Below are positions 1 to 6,199 of a stretch of 10,967 nt of DNA, piece by piece. Every line of letters begins with the position of its first letter. Positions within the stretch are counted from its first letter, which is position 1. Where the stretch lies: NCBI GenBank assembly GCA_937894565.1, contig CALBHK010000121.1, positions 1 to 10,967 on the forward strand, read 5' to 3'. Both the position numbers and the translations under genes were made by a program. Source of the DNA: an uncultured Chlamydiae bacterium (lineage in GTDB: Bacteria; Chlamydiota; Chlamydiia; Chlamydiales; CALBHK01). A model generated the notes under the pieces. The model saw only the letters and a program-made list of their open reading frames with translations. It ran no database searches and had not been told where the DNA came from.

Positions 1-59
1 AAGCCGCAAAAATATGACTGCTTATTTATGCAATTAGATACTAGTATAATTATCCAGCC

Positions 60-108
60 TATCCTGCCTGCCAAAGGCAGATCCTGCCATCCTGTTTTTT
101 TTCTTTTT
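60..108 (+). repeat. ATCCTG-type interspersed repeat with small hairpin
   Basis: ATCCTG occurs three times, starting at 61, 81 and 89, followed by a T-rich run. Between the first two copies sits a perfect 5-bp stem (68-72 with 76-80, loop AAA). The same architecture with the same 20 and 8 base spacings is found on the other strand at 6262-6307, so this is a repeat family and not chance. It lies in the non-coding stretch 1-238. Apart from an A/T-rich run near 149-170 I see nothing else supportable in that stretch. Confidence 0.65.
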
Positions 109-238
109 CCCGTGTTCTGTGAGTTAGTCTGTTGCGATCTTTGTGTGGAAAAATTTTTTAAAAAAAACTCTTATTTATTGTTTCTTAATATCCTCATTTT
201 ACCATATAGTTCTTACTTACACAGTTAATGAGGACAAA

Positions 239-931
239 ATGTTAAAAGGTATTCTAAACTCTATTGTATTCTTCTCTCTAGTATCCGCATCTGTGTTTTG
301 TGAACCCTTTAGTTTTCCTGCTGCTCAGACGATGCATTTTATTGTCACGCAAGAAACTATCTTAGCGGAGGCGCAGAGCCTATGTTTGAGTGTGGACTTT
401 GATTTAGAATTCTTAACCCCCGTCCCCAAAGTAAATAGCTTTCCAGCTTATGTCATGCTTTCTAATATTTCTATTAATGGAGAGATACTGCCTTTTACGC
501 GTTCTCTGGTTTTTGAGATCGAAGATAAATATAAAATTAAAGAAACTTCTGGGCAGTTGGAAGAATATCAGCATAATTCTGGATTTGATGAGAAGTTTTT
601 TGAACGTTTTTTTGCGCAGTTAATGGCTCCTCTTGGGGAAGAGATTTCTGTAGAAACTATTTATCCCGTGCAATTTACTGGGTTGCTCCATGAGGCGGTA
701 CTTGAAGATTCAAGCCAAATTCAGATTAAAAAACAGAAAAAAGGGTGGTATTTTGGGGTGGCAAGCGGGGAATTAAAAACAGAAAACACATCCATTCAAG
801 TAGAGGGGAAAGCGCGCTGGAAGGAAGAGAATTTTCTGATTCAAGAACGTAAAATCAATTACTTCATTGAGCGACATGATGGGCAAGGCCCCTCGCATGT
901 TGTCTTCAAAGAGACCTGGTTCTCCATTTAA
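239..931 (+). CDS. Exported hypothetical protein (signal peptide)
   Basis: I do not recognise a family. The reading frame is open from 143, but the ATG at 239 is the better start. It has GAGGA at 230-234 just upstream, and it puts a classic signal peptide at the N terminus (Lys3, then a hydrophobic run at about residues 4-20). The product is then 230 residues. A cysteine ends the hydrophobic run (residue 21), but the preceding Ser-Val-Phe does not make a good lipobox, so signal peptidase I export is more likely than lipidation. The mature part is acidic, without further membrane segments or tandem repeats, and looks rich in beta-type alternating patterns. It probably acts in the periplasm or envelope. 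It stands alone, 66 bases before nrdR. Existence as a gene is fairly sure; function is unknown. Confidence 0.75.
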   Translation: MLKGILNSIVFFSLVSASVFCEPFSFPAAQTMHFIVTQETILAEAQSLCLSVDFDLEFLTPVPKVNSFPAYVMLSNISINGEILPFTRSLVFEIEDKYKIKETSGQLEEYQHNSGFDEKFFERFFAQLMAPLGEEISVETIYPVQFTGLLHEAVLEDSSQIQIKKQKKGWYFGVASGELKTENTSIQVEGKARWKEENFLIQERKINYFIERHDGQGPSHVVFKETWFSI

Positions 932-997
932 AGAACCTATCGACATAAATTCGCAATTGAGATAATTTATCGCCTTGCTATTCCAATTAGAGGGATG

Positions 998-1453
998 ATG
1001 AAGTGCCCCTTTTGCGAAAGTTCGGAACTTAAAGTTGTAGATTCCCGCGAGGCTATTGATGGCAAAGCCATTCGCCGTCGTCGTGAATGTCAAGGGTGTC
1101 AGAGGCGTTTTACGACTTTTGAAACTCTTGAATTAACTGTGCAGGTGCATAAACGGGATGGAAGGTATGAAGATTTTAGCCAGTTAAAATTGATAGCCGG
1201 GATTGAAGCGGCCTGTAGGCATACGACTGTAAGCCGCGAACAGGTCATTCAGATTGCCACCTCTATTACCAATGCTATTATGGAGAGGCAATTAAGGGAT
1301 ATTGAGACAGAAGAGGTAGGGGAAATGGTTATGCAGAATTTGCATCACTTAGATCCTATTGCATATATACGTTTTGCATGTGAATATCGACGTTTTAAGG
1401 ATATAGATGAATTGATGGTGGCAATTCAAACATTGCCCCCTAAAGATAAATAA
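998..1453 (+). CDS. nrdR: Transcriptional repressor NrdR
   Basis: NrdR is a nucleotide-sensing repressor that binds NrdR boxes upstream of ribonucleotide reductase genes. The N terminus has the family zinc ribbon: CPFC (Cys3, Cys6) and CQGC (Cys31, Cys34), with a basic RRRRE stretch between them. An ATP-cone domain follows from about residue 49 to 139, starting with a V-x-K-R-D-G-R segment. The length of 151 residues matches the family norm of about 150. There are two adjacent ATGs, at 995 and 998. I chose 998 because AGAGGG at 989-994 abuts 995 and would leave it no spacing, and because family members typically begin MKCPFC. It is the first gene of a compact run with dksA and lspA (12 bases to dksA). 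No NrdR box is visible here, so its targets lie elsewhere. Confidence 0.95.
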   Translation: MKCPFCESSELKVVDSREAIDGKAIRRRRECQGCQRRFTTFETLELTVQVHKRDGRYEDFSQLKLIAGIEAACRHTTVSREQVIQIATSITNAIMERQLRDIETEEVGEMVMQNLHHLDPIAYIRFACEYRRFKDIDELMVAIQTLPPKDK

Positions 1454-1465
1454 CAGGAGATAAAA

Positions 1466-1831
1466 ATGGCGCTTAAAAAGAGTGAAATTAATGAATTTAA
1501 GAAGCGATTATTGGAGATGCGCCGCCAGATGCTTAAGGTGCTTGAAGGAGCGGAAGCAGAGGTGAAAAAACCAGATGAGGCCACAGGCTATTCCCAGCAT
1601 CAGGCAGATCAAGGGACTGACGATTTTGATCGTACAATCGGTTTAGAATTGACGCATCAAGAGATTGATATTCTTAAGCAAGTAGACAGGGCTTTAGAGA
1701 AAATTGAAGAAGACACTTATGGAATTTGCGATCTCTCAGGTGAAGAGATTCCTATTCGTCGTTTAGATGCGATGCCTTATGCCAATCTTACAGTGCAAGC
1801 TAAAGAGAAGTTGGAGCGTGGTGAATATTAG
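1466..1831 (+). CDS. dksA: DksA/TraR-family RNA polymerase-binding regulator, degenerate zinc finger
   Basis: DksA-type proteins enter the RNA polymerase secondary channel and modulate initiation, in many bacteria together with ppGpp. This 121-residue product has a helical N-terminal coiled-coil region. An acidic tip D-x-x-D-R-T (52-57) may correspond to the DxxDxA motif. The C-terminal globular part carries GEEIPIRRLDAMP (92-104), a DksA signature. The zinc finger is degenerate: only Cys88 remains, and the other three expected cysteines are Ser91, Thr109 and Ala112. Zinc binding of the usual kind is therefore unlikely, and the fold must be held otherwise. From memory, chlamydial DksA proteins share this loss. 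The start has a strong site, AGGAG at 1455-1459. The stop lies inside the proposed start region of lspA. Confidence 0.92.
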   Translation: MALKKSEINEFKKRLLEMRRQMLKVLEGAEAEVKKPDEATGYSQHQADQGTDDFDRTIGLELTHQEIDILKQVDRALEKIEEDTYGICDLSGEEIPIRRLDAMPYANLTVQAKEKLERGEY

Positions 1832-1850
1832 AAGTACGGTGAATATTAGA
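1820..1850 (+). repeat. Short direct repeat at the dksA-lspA junction
   Basis: The 13-base sequence GGTGAATATTAGA occurs at 1820-1832 and again at 1838-1850, an 18-base period equal to six codons. The first copy contains the dksA stop codon (1829-1831) and a GTG at 1821. The second contains an in-frame GTG at 1839. Both GTGs are in the lspA frame and both are followed by codons for Asn-Ile-Arg. It looks like a small tandem duplication that doubled the lspA start site. Confidence 0.7.
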
Positions 1851-2345
1851 CTTCTAATTAAATTAGCGTTTTTTTTTAGTATTGTGCTTATAGCTGATAT
1901 TTTAACAAAATATTTAACTCAATATTATATCTCCGCCGATCCTTACTACCACTTTGGTTACCCTTACGGCGGAGTCCCCATCTTTGAAAATTGGATGGGG
2001 ATTGAATTTTCTATTGTTCATGCTACAAATAGAGGAATGGCCTGGGGACTCCTCTCCAGTATGCCTCATTTACTTCTCATGGCGCGTATTGTATTGATTA
2101 TCGGCATGATCGTTTATTTGTGCAAAGCTAAGCTGGCATTTAAAATGCAATTGCCACTGGTTATCATCATTGCAGGAGCGTTAGGAAATGTTGTAGATGC
2201 CGCTTTTTATGGCCATGTGATCGATATGTTTAAATTTGTTTTCTGGGGCTATCATTTTCCCGTATTTAATTTTGCCGATTCAGCTATTTTTTGCGGAGTG
2301 AGTTTTTTATTTATTCAATCATTTTTCGAAAGAAACCATGAGTAA
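1821..2345 (+). CDS. lspA: Lipoprotein signal peptidase II (LspA)
   Basis: LspA is the inner-membrane aspartyl protease that removes the signal peptide of diacylated prolipoproteins. With a GTG start at 1821 the product has 174 residues, close to the usual 160-170. Four hydrophobic segments are visible (about 11-30, 77-100, 110-130 and 142-168). Family motifs are present: D25-x-x-T-K30, N70-R-G-M-A-W-G, GALGNVVD with catalytic Asp126, and FNFAD with catalytic Asp153. The Arg that often follows the first catalytic Asp is Ala here. No ATG lies between the upstream frame inside dksA (1767) and the first motif. GTG 1821, preceded by GGAG at 1813-1816, is therefore my choice, and GTG 1839 is the alternative. 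The start overlaps the end of dksA, suggesting translational coupling. Confidence 0.92.
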   Translation: MNIRSTVNIRLLIKLAFFFSIVLIADILTKYLTQYYISADPYYHFGYPYGGVPIFENWMGIEFSIVHATNRGMAWGLLSSMPHLLLMARIVLIIGMIVYLCKAKLAFKMQLPLVIIIAGALGNVVDAAFYGHVIDMFKFVFWGYHFPVFNFADSAIFCGVSFLFIQSFFERNHE

Positions 2346-3006
2346 TCCTTCCTTGCAAGCCTCTAAGTGGCTCTCTTTTCAGCTTCTTTTGGATCCTATA
2401 GAGATGAGCGCCCTTTTAGATATCTTAGAGCCTATTGTTTTTTATAGAGTGGGCTTGCCTCTAATCTTAGGAGAAGAAAAGCGTAGTAAAGAGGATTTTT
2501 TACACGCTTATCAGCAGTACTGCAAATCCCTTTCTTTACAAAAAATTCCGGACTCTGGTTTCTTTAAAAAAGAGTTCTCTAATGCCTTAACAGCCGATAT
2601 AAATGATCTATCTTTTAAAGAATTAGAGGGAGGGCGTCTCATTGGAACAATTATACATCCTGTTTTGGTGATGCAGCTTAATAATTTAAGTTATTCTCAG
2701 GAAGAAGGGATGTTTCGAGCTATGGTGCATGGTTTAAATACGATCACATGGGGAGTTCAAATATCTTTTCCTCAGCTTTATCAAGATGCGCAGAGCGGGG
2801 AGGTTTTAGAGTCTTTTAAAGAGGGGTTGCCAAATGCGCAAAAATTTAAGAAGTTGAGGCATTTTGTGCAAGATGAGACAGTGGCTGCCTGTTTTTTCGT
2901 AGAGGGAAAGAGCGTGCAGGCCACAGTACGTATTGGGAAAAAGGCGCAAGAGTGGGTTAACCAGCATCCTCAGTTGCTTGAACGTAACATCAGGGTTGTT
3001 GTTTAG
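2338..3006 (+). CDS. Hypothetical protein, soluble
   Basis: This is a 222-residue protein that I do not recognise. No signal peptide or membrane segment is visible. The sequence is mixed alpha/beta in character, with hydrophobic patches such as the segment around residues 100-115 (a GTIIHPVLVMQ run). Its start overlaps the lspA stop in the sequence ATGAGTAA (2338-2345), and it has only a weak purine-rich site upstream, so translation is probably coupled to lspA. This makes it the last gene of the nrdR-dksA-lspA run. The stop TAG (3004-3006) is built from two bases of a TTA target-site copy plus the first base of the inserted palindromic element. Removing the element would leave TAG intact, so the protein does not seem truncated. 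Confidence 0.8.
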   Translation: MSNPSLQASKWLSFQLLLDPIEMSALLDILEPIVFYRVGLPLILGEEKRSKEDFLHAYQQYCKSLSLQKIPDSGFFKKEFSNALTADINDLSFKELEGGRLIGTIIHPVLVMQLNNLSYSQEEGMFRAMVHGLNTITWGVQISFPQLYQDAQSGEVLESFKEGLPNAQKFKKLRHFVQDETVAACFFVEGKSVQATVRIGKKAQEWVNQHPQLLERNIRVVV

Positions 3007-3165
3007 GAACTGTTCAGAAATAAATTGAGCAATTGACGTGCAGATTTTAATGCAGATTATAGAGATCGAAAACATGACATACGCTTTGTGTAGGCTTGTT
3101 TTCGATCTCTTTAAGATGCGTTAAAAGATGTATGTCAATTGTTCAATTTATTTCTGAACAGTTCC
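3006..3165. mobile_element. 160-bp palindromic MITE-like element with TTA target duplication
   Basis: The ends are inverted: 37 bases starting GGAACTGTTCAG at 3006 match the reverse complement of the right end (3129-3165) with three G/A differences, all still able to pair as G-U. Further inward, 3061-3074 pairs perfectly with 3097-3110, and the bases between are mostly paired. The whole element therefore folds into one long hairpin around a loop near 3079-3092. It is flanked on both sides by TTA (3003-3005 and 3166-3168), a 3-bp target duplication. There is no internal transposase frame. The size, terminal inverted repeats and TNA-type duplication fit a non-autonomous derivative of an IS5/IS1031-like transposon, but that family link is inference. 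It lies exactly between two convergent genes and could act as a two-way terminator. Confidence 0.8.
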
Positions 3166-3846
3166 TTAGCCGGTGATTTTTTGCGCTAAGCTTTTAAACT
3201 TCTGCGCTACCCACTCTCTGTTGATCCACAAATAAAGGCCAAGGCTTACAGCAAACAAGGGATAAGCACCGACGCTTAGATAGAAGGCTGTGGTTTTAAC
3301 TAGCGTTAAAGCGGTGCTAGCAGTAATCACTAATTGCAATAAGTGCAAAACGGAAGAAGCAACCATAATGATGGATCCTATGAAATTGCTTGCATGCATG
3401 ATTTGATGGACTTTATCTTTAGCTTGCACTATTTCATGTTTATCAGCCTTAGCATGATAATAAGAACCAAAAATAGCAGCGATGTCCACCACAAAAAGAA
3501 AGCGAATTAAATGAGAAGGAATGAAAGCGGCGGGCAGAAGTGGAGCTAATTTGAAGAGTTGAAGACTAAAAAAACCATGAGCTAAGTTTCTTAATTTTTC
3601 TATTTTTCCGGGAGTTTCTGGTTCTTCTACTTTCTTTTTTGAGGGTGTTAATGTGATTTTTATTTTTTCATACGTGTTTTTTGAGAAGTTTTTTGTGTCA
3701 TTGAGTAGGCCTGAAAAAAATTTATATAAAGATTTAAAAGCGGAGAAGGCGGCAGTTGCTACCTTAACATGGCGTAGAGCTGCTATTCGCTCGCATGTTT
3801 TTCCTATGTTAAGAAAAAGAGTGTAGATGGCTGTACAACTTTGCAT
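3166..3846 (-). CDS. Hypothetical membrane protein
   Basis: This is a 226-residue protein of no family I recognise. The N-terminal third is basic and soluble. A Lys-rich, Glu/Pro-containing linker follows (about 68-85). The C-terminal two thirds hold hydrophobic stretches at roughly 98-130, 154-182 and 186-208, ending in a short basic tail. The closely spaced last two segments form a helical hairpin, a shape seen in chlamydial Inc proteins, although here it is preceded by further hydrophobic sequence. No cleavable signal peptide is obvious. A sigma70-like promoter sits just upstream (3878-3905), with a short leader of about 25 bases and no clear ribosome-binding site before the ATG at 3846. 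Its stop TAA lies in the TTA target-site copy of the neighbouring palindromic element and is preserved. Confidence 0.75.
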   Translation of the reverse strand: MQSCTAIYTLFLNIGKTCERIAALRHVKVATAAFSAFKSLYKFFSGLLNDTKNFSKNTYEKIKITLTPSKKKVEEPETPGKIEKLRNLAHGFFSLQLFKLAPLLPAAFIPSHLIRFLFVVDIAAIFGSYYHAKADKHEIVQAKDKVHQIMHASNFIGSIIMVASSVLHLLQLVITASTALTLVKTTAFYLSVGAYPLFAVSLGLYLWINREWVAQKFKSLAQKITG

Positions 3847-3877
3847 TTTTTAAGCTATGAATAAATTTATATTCTAT

Positions 3878-3905
3878 ACTATAATTTCTTTTTATTAAGA
3901 AGCAA
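3878..3905 (-). promoter_or_regulatory. Putative sigma70 promoter for the 3166-3846 gene
   Basis: On the minus strand, TTGCTT (plus positions 3900-3905) and TATAGT (3878-3883) are separated by 16 bases. Both are close to the -35 and -10 consensus, and initiation would fall about 25 bases before the ATG. The position is good, but the region is A/T-rich and chance matches are possible. Confidence 0.45.
3880..3885 (+). promoter_or_regulatory. Putative -10 box for the RNA-modification operon
   Basis: A perfect TATAAT lies about 40 bases before the GTG start at 3926, in the only non-coding stretch available to this divergent gene. No convincing -35 box sits 16-18 bases upstream. The box overlaps the -10 of the minus-strand promoter, so the two divergent promoters would compete for polymerase. 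Confidence 0.35.
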
Positions 3906-3925
3906 TAAAAATATGGAAAAATAAC

Positions 3926-4756
3926 GTGTCTTATTCTGATTCTTCCTTTTTAGGCTATTCTCTTTTAGATAGTGGAGAGGGCTGTAAATTAGAGCAATTT
4001 GGATCCTTTTTAATTAGCAGACCTGCCTCTCAGGCGCTATGGACCATTCAAAACTCTTCTCTTTGGAAAAAGGCCCATGCCAGTTTTTCCAGAGAGCCAG
4101 ACCTTATTTGGACAGGGAGAGAAAAACTCCCTCAGGAGTGGGAAATTACTGTAGAGGGCATGCGCTTTTTACTTAAAGCGACTGATTTTGGCCATTTGGG
4201 GATTTTTCCAGAACAGTCTATGCAGTGGAAATGGATACGTTCCAAACTTAGCAGTTCTGATCATGTGTTGAATTTATTTGCCTATTCCGGAGGTTCTACA
4301 ATGGCAGCAGCATTAGCTGGCGCAACGGTCTGGCATGTGGATGCTTCAAAAGGAATGGTGAGCTGGGCCAGGAAAAATGCAGAGCTTAACAATGTAGAAG
4401 CCCATTGGATCGTTGAAGATGCCATGAAATTTTTACAAAGAGAAAAGCGCCGCGGAAAAAGCTATGAGGCTATTATTTTAGACCCACCTACTTTTGGCAG
4501 AGGAAATAGCGGAGAGATATTTAAAATAGAAGAGCAGATCGTCCCTCTTCTTGCCGCCTGTTTCGATCTATTATCCAGTAAAGCCAAATTTCTGCTTCTC
4601 TCTTGCCATACACCGGGAATGACCCCTGTGGTATTGGAAAATCTTCTCAAACAATTTCGCAGCGGAAAAATAGAATCGGGTGAATTGCTTTTAGAGGGAG
4701 AAAAAGAAGTCTTAGCTTTGCCATCAGGATGTTATGCAAGGTGGATGAATGAATAG
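3926..4756 (+). CDS. Class I SAM-dependent RNA methyltransferase, RlmI-like
   Basis: The protein very probably methylates RNA with S-adenosylmethionine. The 276 residues contain a complete Rossmann methyltransferase core. Motif I is VLNLFAYSGGS (114-124), the acidic ribose-binding residue is Asp139 (HVDAS), motif IV is DPPTF (186-190), and a LLSCHTPG segment (224-231) carries a cysteine. The upstream segment GIFPEQSMQW resembles the GFFLDQR strand of RlmI-type 23S rRNA cytosine-5 methyltransferases. Compared with RlmI (near 396 residues) it lacks room for the N-terminal PUA domain. The exact target base is therefore unknown and I give no gene symbol. The start is a GTG, preceded by GGA at 3915-3917, and no in-frame ATG is available nearby. 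It is the first gene of a three-gene RNA-modification cluster and overlaps the next gene by 8 bp. Confidence 0.85.
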   Translation: MSYSDSSFLGYSLLDSGEGCKLEQFGSFLISRPASQALWTIQNSSLWKKAHASFSREPDLIWTGREKLPQEWEITVEGMRFLLKATDFGHLGIFPEQSMQWKWIRSKLSSSDHVLNLFAYSGGSTMAAALAGATVWHVDASKGMVSWARKNAELNNVEAHWIVEDAMKFLQREKRRGKSYEAIILDPPTFGRGNSGEIFKIEEQIVPLLAACFDLLSSKAKFLLLSCHTPGMTPVVLENLLKQFRSGKIESGELLLEGEKEVLALPSGCYARWMNE

Positions 4757-5552
4757 GCAAGAAATTACAAGCGTGCAAAATCCCAAAATTAAAGAGGCTG
4801 TTAAATTAAGAGAGCGGCGCGAAAGGGAGTTTTCGGGCCTTTTTTTAATCGAGGGCTATCGCGAGCTATTGCGTGCCAAAGAGGGCGGCATGGTGTGCAC
4901 GCAGCTTTTTTATTGCCCTTCTCTTTTTTTAGGAGAAAATGAAGAGGCGTTAATTAATTCGATCGATGCTGCGCATTTTATTTGCTCAGAAGCTGTGTTT
5001 AGAAAACTATCCTATCGCGACCGTCCTGATGGGCTTTTGGCAGTGGCTGAGCAAAGGCATCTTAAATTAGAAGATCTTGCGCAGATAGAAAAACCTTTGT
5101 ATGTGGTAGCGGAAGCTATTGAAAAACCTGGAAATCTGGGTACTATTTTGCGCTCTTGCGATGCTGTGGGGGCCCATGCATTAATTGTTTGTGATCGTTG
5201 CACGGATGTGCATAATCCCAATGTAGTTAGAGCGAGCGTGGGTACTTTATTTACCATCCCCGTTGTAGAGGCAGAAGGAAAAGAAGTGTTATCCTGGCTA
5301 AAAGGAAGAGGCGTTCATATTTTAGCGGCCACCCCCCACGCCCAGGCGCTTTATACCGATGTCGATTTAAATTGCCCTCTTGCCATTGCTGTAGGAACGG
5401 AGCAATATGGCCTTTCTGATCTATGGATGCAAGAAGCTGACTTACAAGTGAAGCTGCCTATGTGTGGAAGGGCCGATTCTTTAAATGTTGCTACAGCCAC
5501 TACCGTGCTGCTTTACGAAGCATTAAGGCAGCGGGGGAGGCAGAGAAGATGA
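4749..5552 (+). CDS. TrmH/SpoU-family RNA 2'-O-methyltransferase
   Basis: SpoU-type enzymes fold as a trefoil knot and transfer a methyl group from S-adenosylmethionine to a ribose 2'-OH in tRNA or rRNA. All three family motifs are present: N129-L-G-T-I-L-R135 (motif 1), VGTEQYGL at 215-222 (motif 2, G-x-E-x-x-G-L), and LPMCGRADSLNVATA at 236-250 (motif 3, with Ser244 and Asn246). The N-terminal part (about 1-110), beginning with an ITSVQNPKIKEAVKLRER segment, matches the substrate-binding domain of the RlmB/TsnR-like branch. The length of 267 residues is normal. The start overlaps the upstream stop in ATGAATAG (4749-4756), and the stop overlaps the next start by 4 bp, so translation of the cluster is probably coupled. 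The target nucleotide cannot be read from the sequence. Confidence 0.92.
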   Translation: MNRQEITSVQNPKIKEAVKLRERREREFSGLFLIEGYRELLRAKEGGMVCTQLFYCPSLFLGENEEALINSIDAAHFICSEAVFRKLSYRDRPDGLLAVAEQRHLKLEDLAQIEKPLYVVAEAIEKPGNLGTILRSCDAVGAHALIVCDRCTDVHNPNVVRASVGTLFTIPVVEAEGKEVLSWLKGRGVHILAATPHAQALYTDVDLNCPLAIAVGTEQYGLSDLWMQEADLQVKLPMCGRADSLNVATATTVLLYEALRQRGRQRR

Positions 5553-6199
5553 TTGTACTTTTTGAAGACAATCATCTTTTGGCCCTTGATAAGCCTACAG
5601 GTTTACTGACTCAAGACAGCGGTCGAAAGGAAGAATCTTTAGAATCCCTTGCAAGGGAGTGGGTCAAACAAAGAGATAAAAAAAGTGGAAATGTCTATTT
5701 GCATGCAGTGCACAGGTTAGACCGCAGCGCGCAGGGGATTGTCTTGTTTGCTAAAAGCAGCAAAGCGCTTAAGCGGTTGCAGCAGGATTTAAAGGGAATG
5801 GGGTGGCAGAAAGAATACTTGGCCCTTGTAGAAGGGGATACGCAGCAAGAGGGGGTTTTACGACATCTATTGATTCATGGAGAGCACCGCGCTGAAGTTG
5901 TGACACGAGGGGGCAAAGAGGCGGTATTGAGTTTTGAAAGGATAGAGTATCGAAAGGGATGTTCTTTGCTGCGTATCAAACTGGAAACAGGGCGTTACCA
6001 TCAAATTAGGGTGCAGTTGGCAGCCATTGGGCATCCAATTGTCGGGGATGTGAAATATGGGGGGAAGAGGAGAGGAGAGAAGGAAGGGATTTCCCTGTTG
6101 CACAGTCGGTTGGAGTTGATGCATCCTGTGAGGGGAGAGAAGTTGGTGATCGAGTCAAGTTTTGCTGAGAATTACAGAGAGATGAGAGAGATTTCATAG
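5549..6199 (+). CDS. RluA-family RNA pseudouridine synthase
   Basis: RluA-type enzymes isomerise uridine to pseudouridine in rRNA or tRNA. The catalytic motif is clear: HRLDR at 55-59 with nucleophile Asp58, in the context HRLDRxxxG. The downstream ETGRYHQIRVQLAAIGHPI segment is the second family signature. The protein has 216 residues and no N-terminal S4 domain, as in the compact RluA/TruC branch; the substrate is not determined. The frame is open from 5462 inside the previous gene, but I chose the ATG at 5549. It forms an ATGA overlap with the upstream stop, follows a strong GGGGGAGG (5533-5540), and starts the family-typical IVLFEDNHLLALDKP segment. The last five codons and the stop lie within the left arm of the large inverted repeat at 6184-6409. 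Confidence 0.92.
   Translation: MIVLFEDNHLLALDKPTGLLTQDSGRKEESLESLAREWVKQRDKKSGNVYLHAVHRLDRSAQGIVLFAKSSKALKRLQQDLKGMGWQKEYLALVEGDTQQEGVLRHLLIHGEHRAEVVTRGGKEAVLSFERIEYRKGCSLLRIKLETGRYHQIRVQLAAIGHPIVGDVKYGGKRRGEKEGISLLHSRLELMHPVRGEKLVIESSFAENYREMREIS

Noticed and set aside
28..228. Open frame of 66 codons at the window start
   Set aside because: It runs straight through the ATCCTG repeat and its T-rich flank, the translated protein is low in plausible structure, and it overlaps the upstream region of the exported protein gene.
143..238. Upstream extension of the first exported protein, adding 32 residues from an ATG at 143
   Set aside because: The extension adds a second hydrophobic run ahead of a clear signal peptide. 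The ATG at 239 has GAGGA just upstream, while 143 lies in repeat-flanking A/T-rich DNA.
932..997. A possible NrdR box before nrdR (autoregulation)
   Set aside because: I looked for the palindromic A/T-rich NrdR-box pattern in the 66 bases upstream and found no convincing pair of boxes.
2806..3075. Minus-strand open frame covering the end of the 2338-3006 gene and part of the palindromic element
   Set aside because: Most of it is antisense to a real gene and the rest is mobile-element palindrome; no transposase-like motif is present.
5867..6197. Minus-strand open frames within the pseudouridine synthase gene
   Set aside because: They are antisense shadows of a well-supported coding gene, with unlikely composition and no family motifs.
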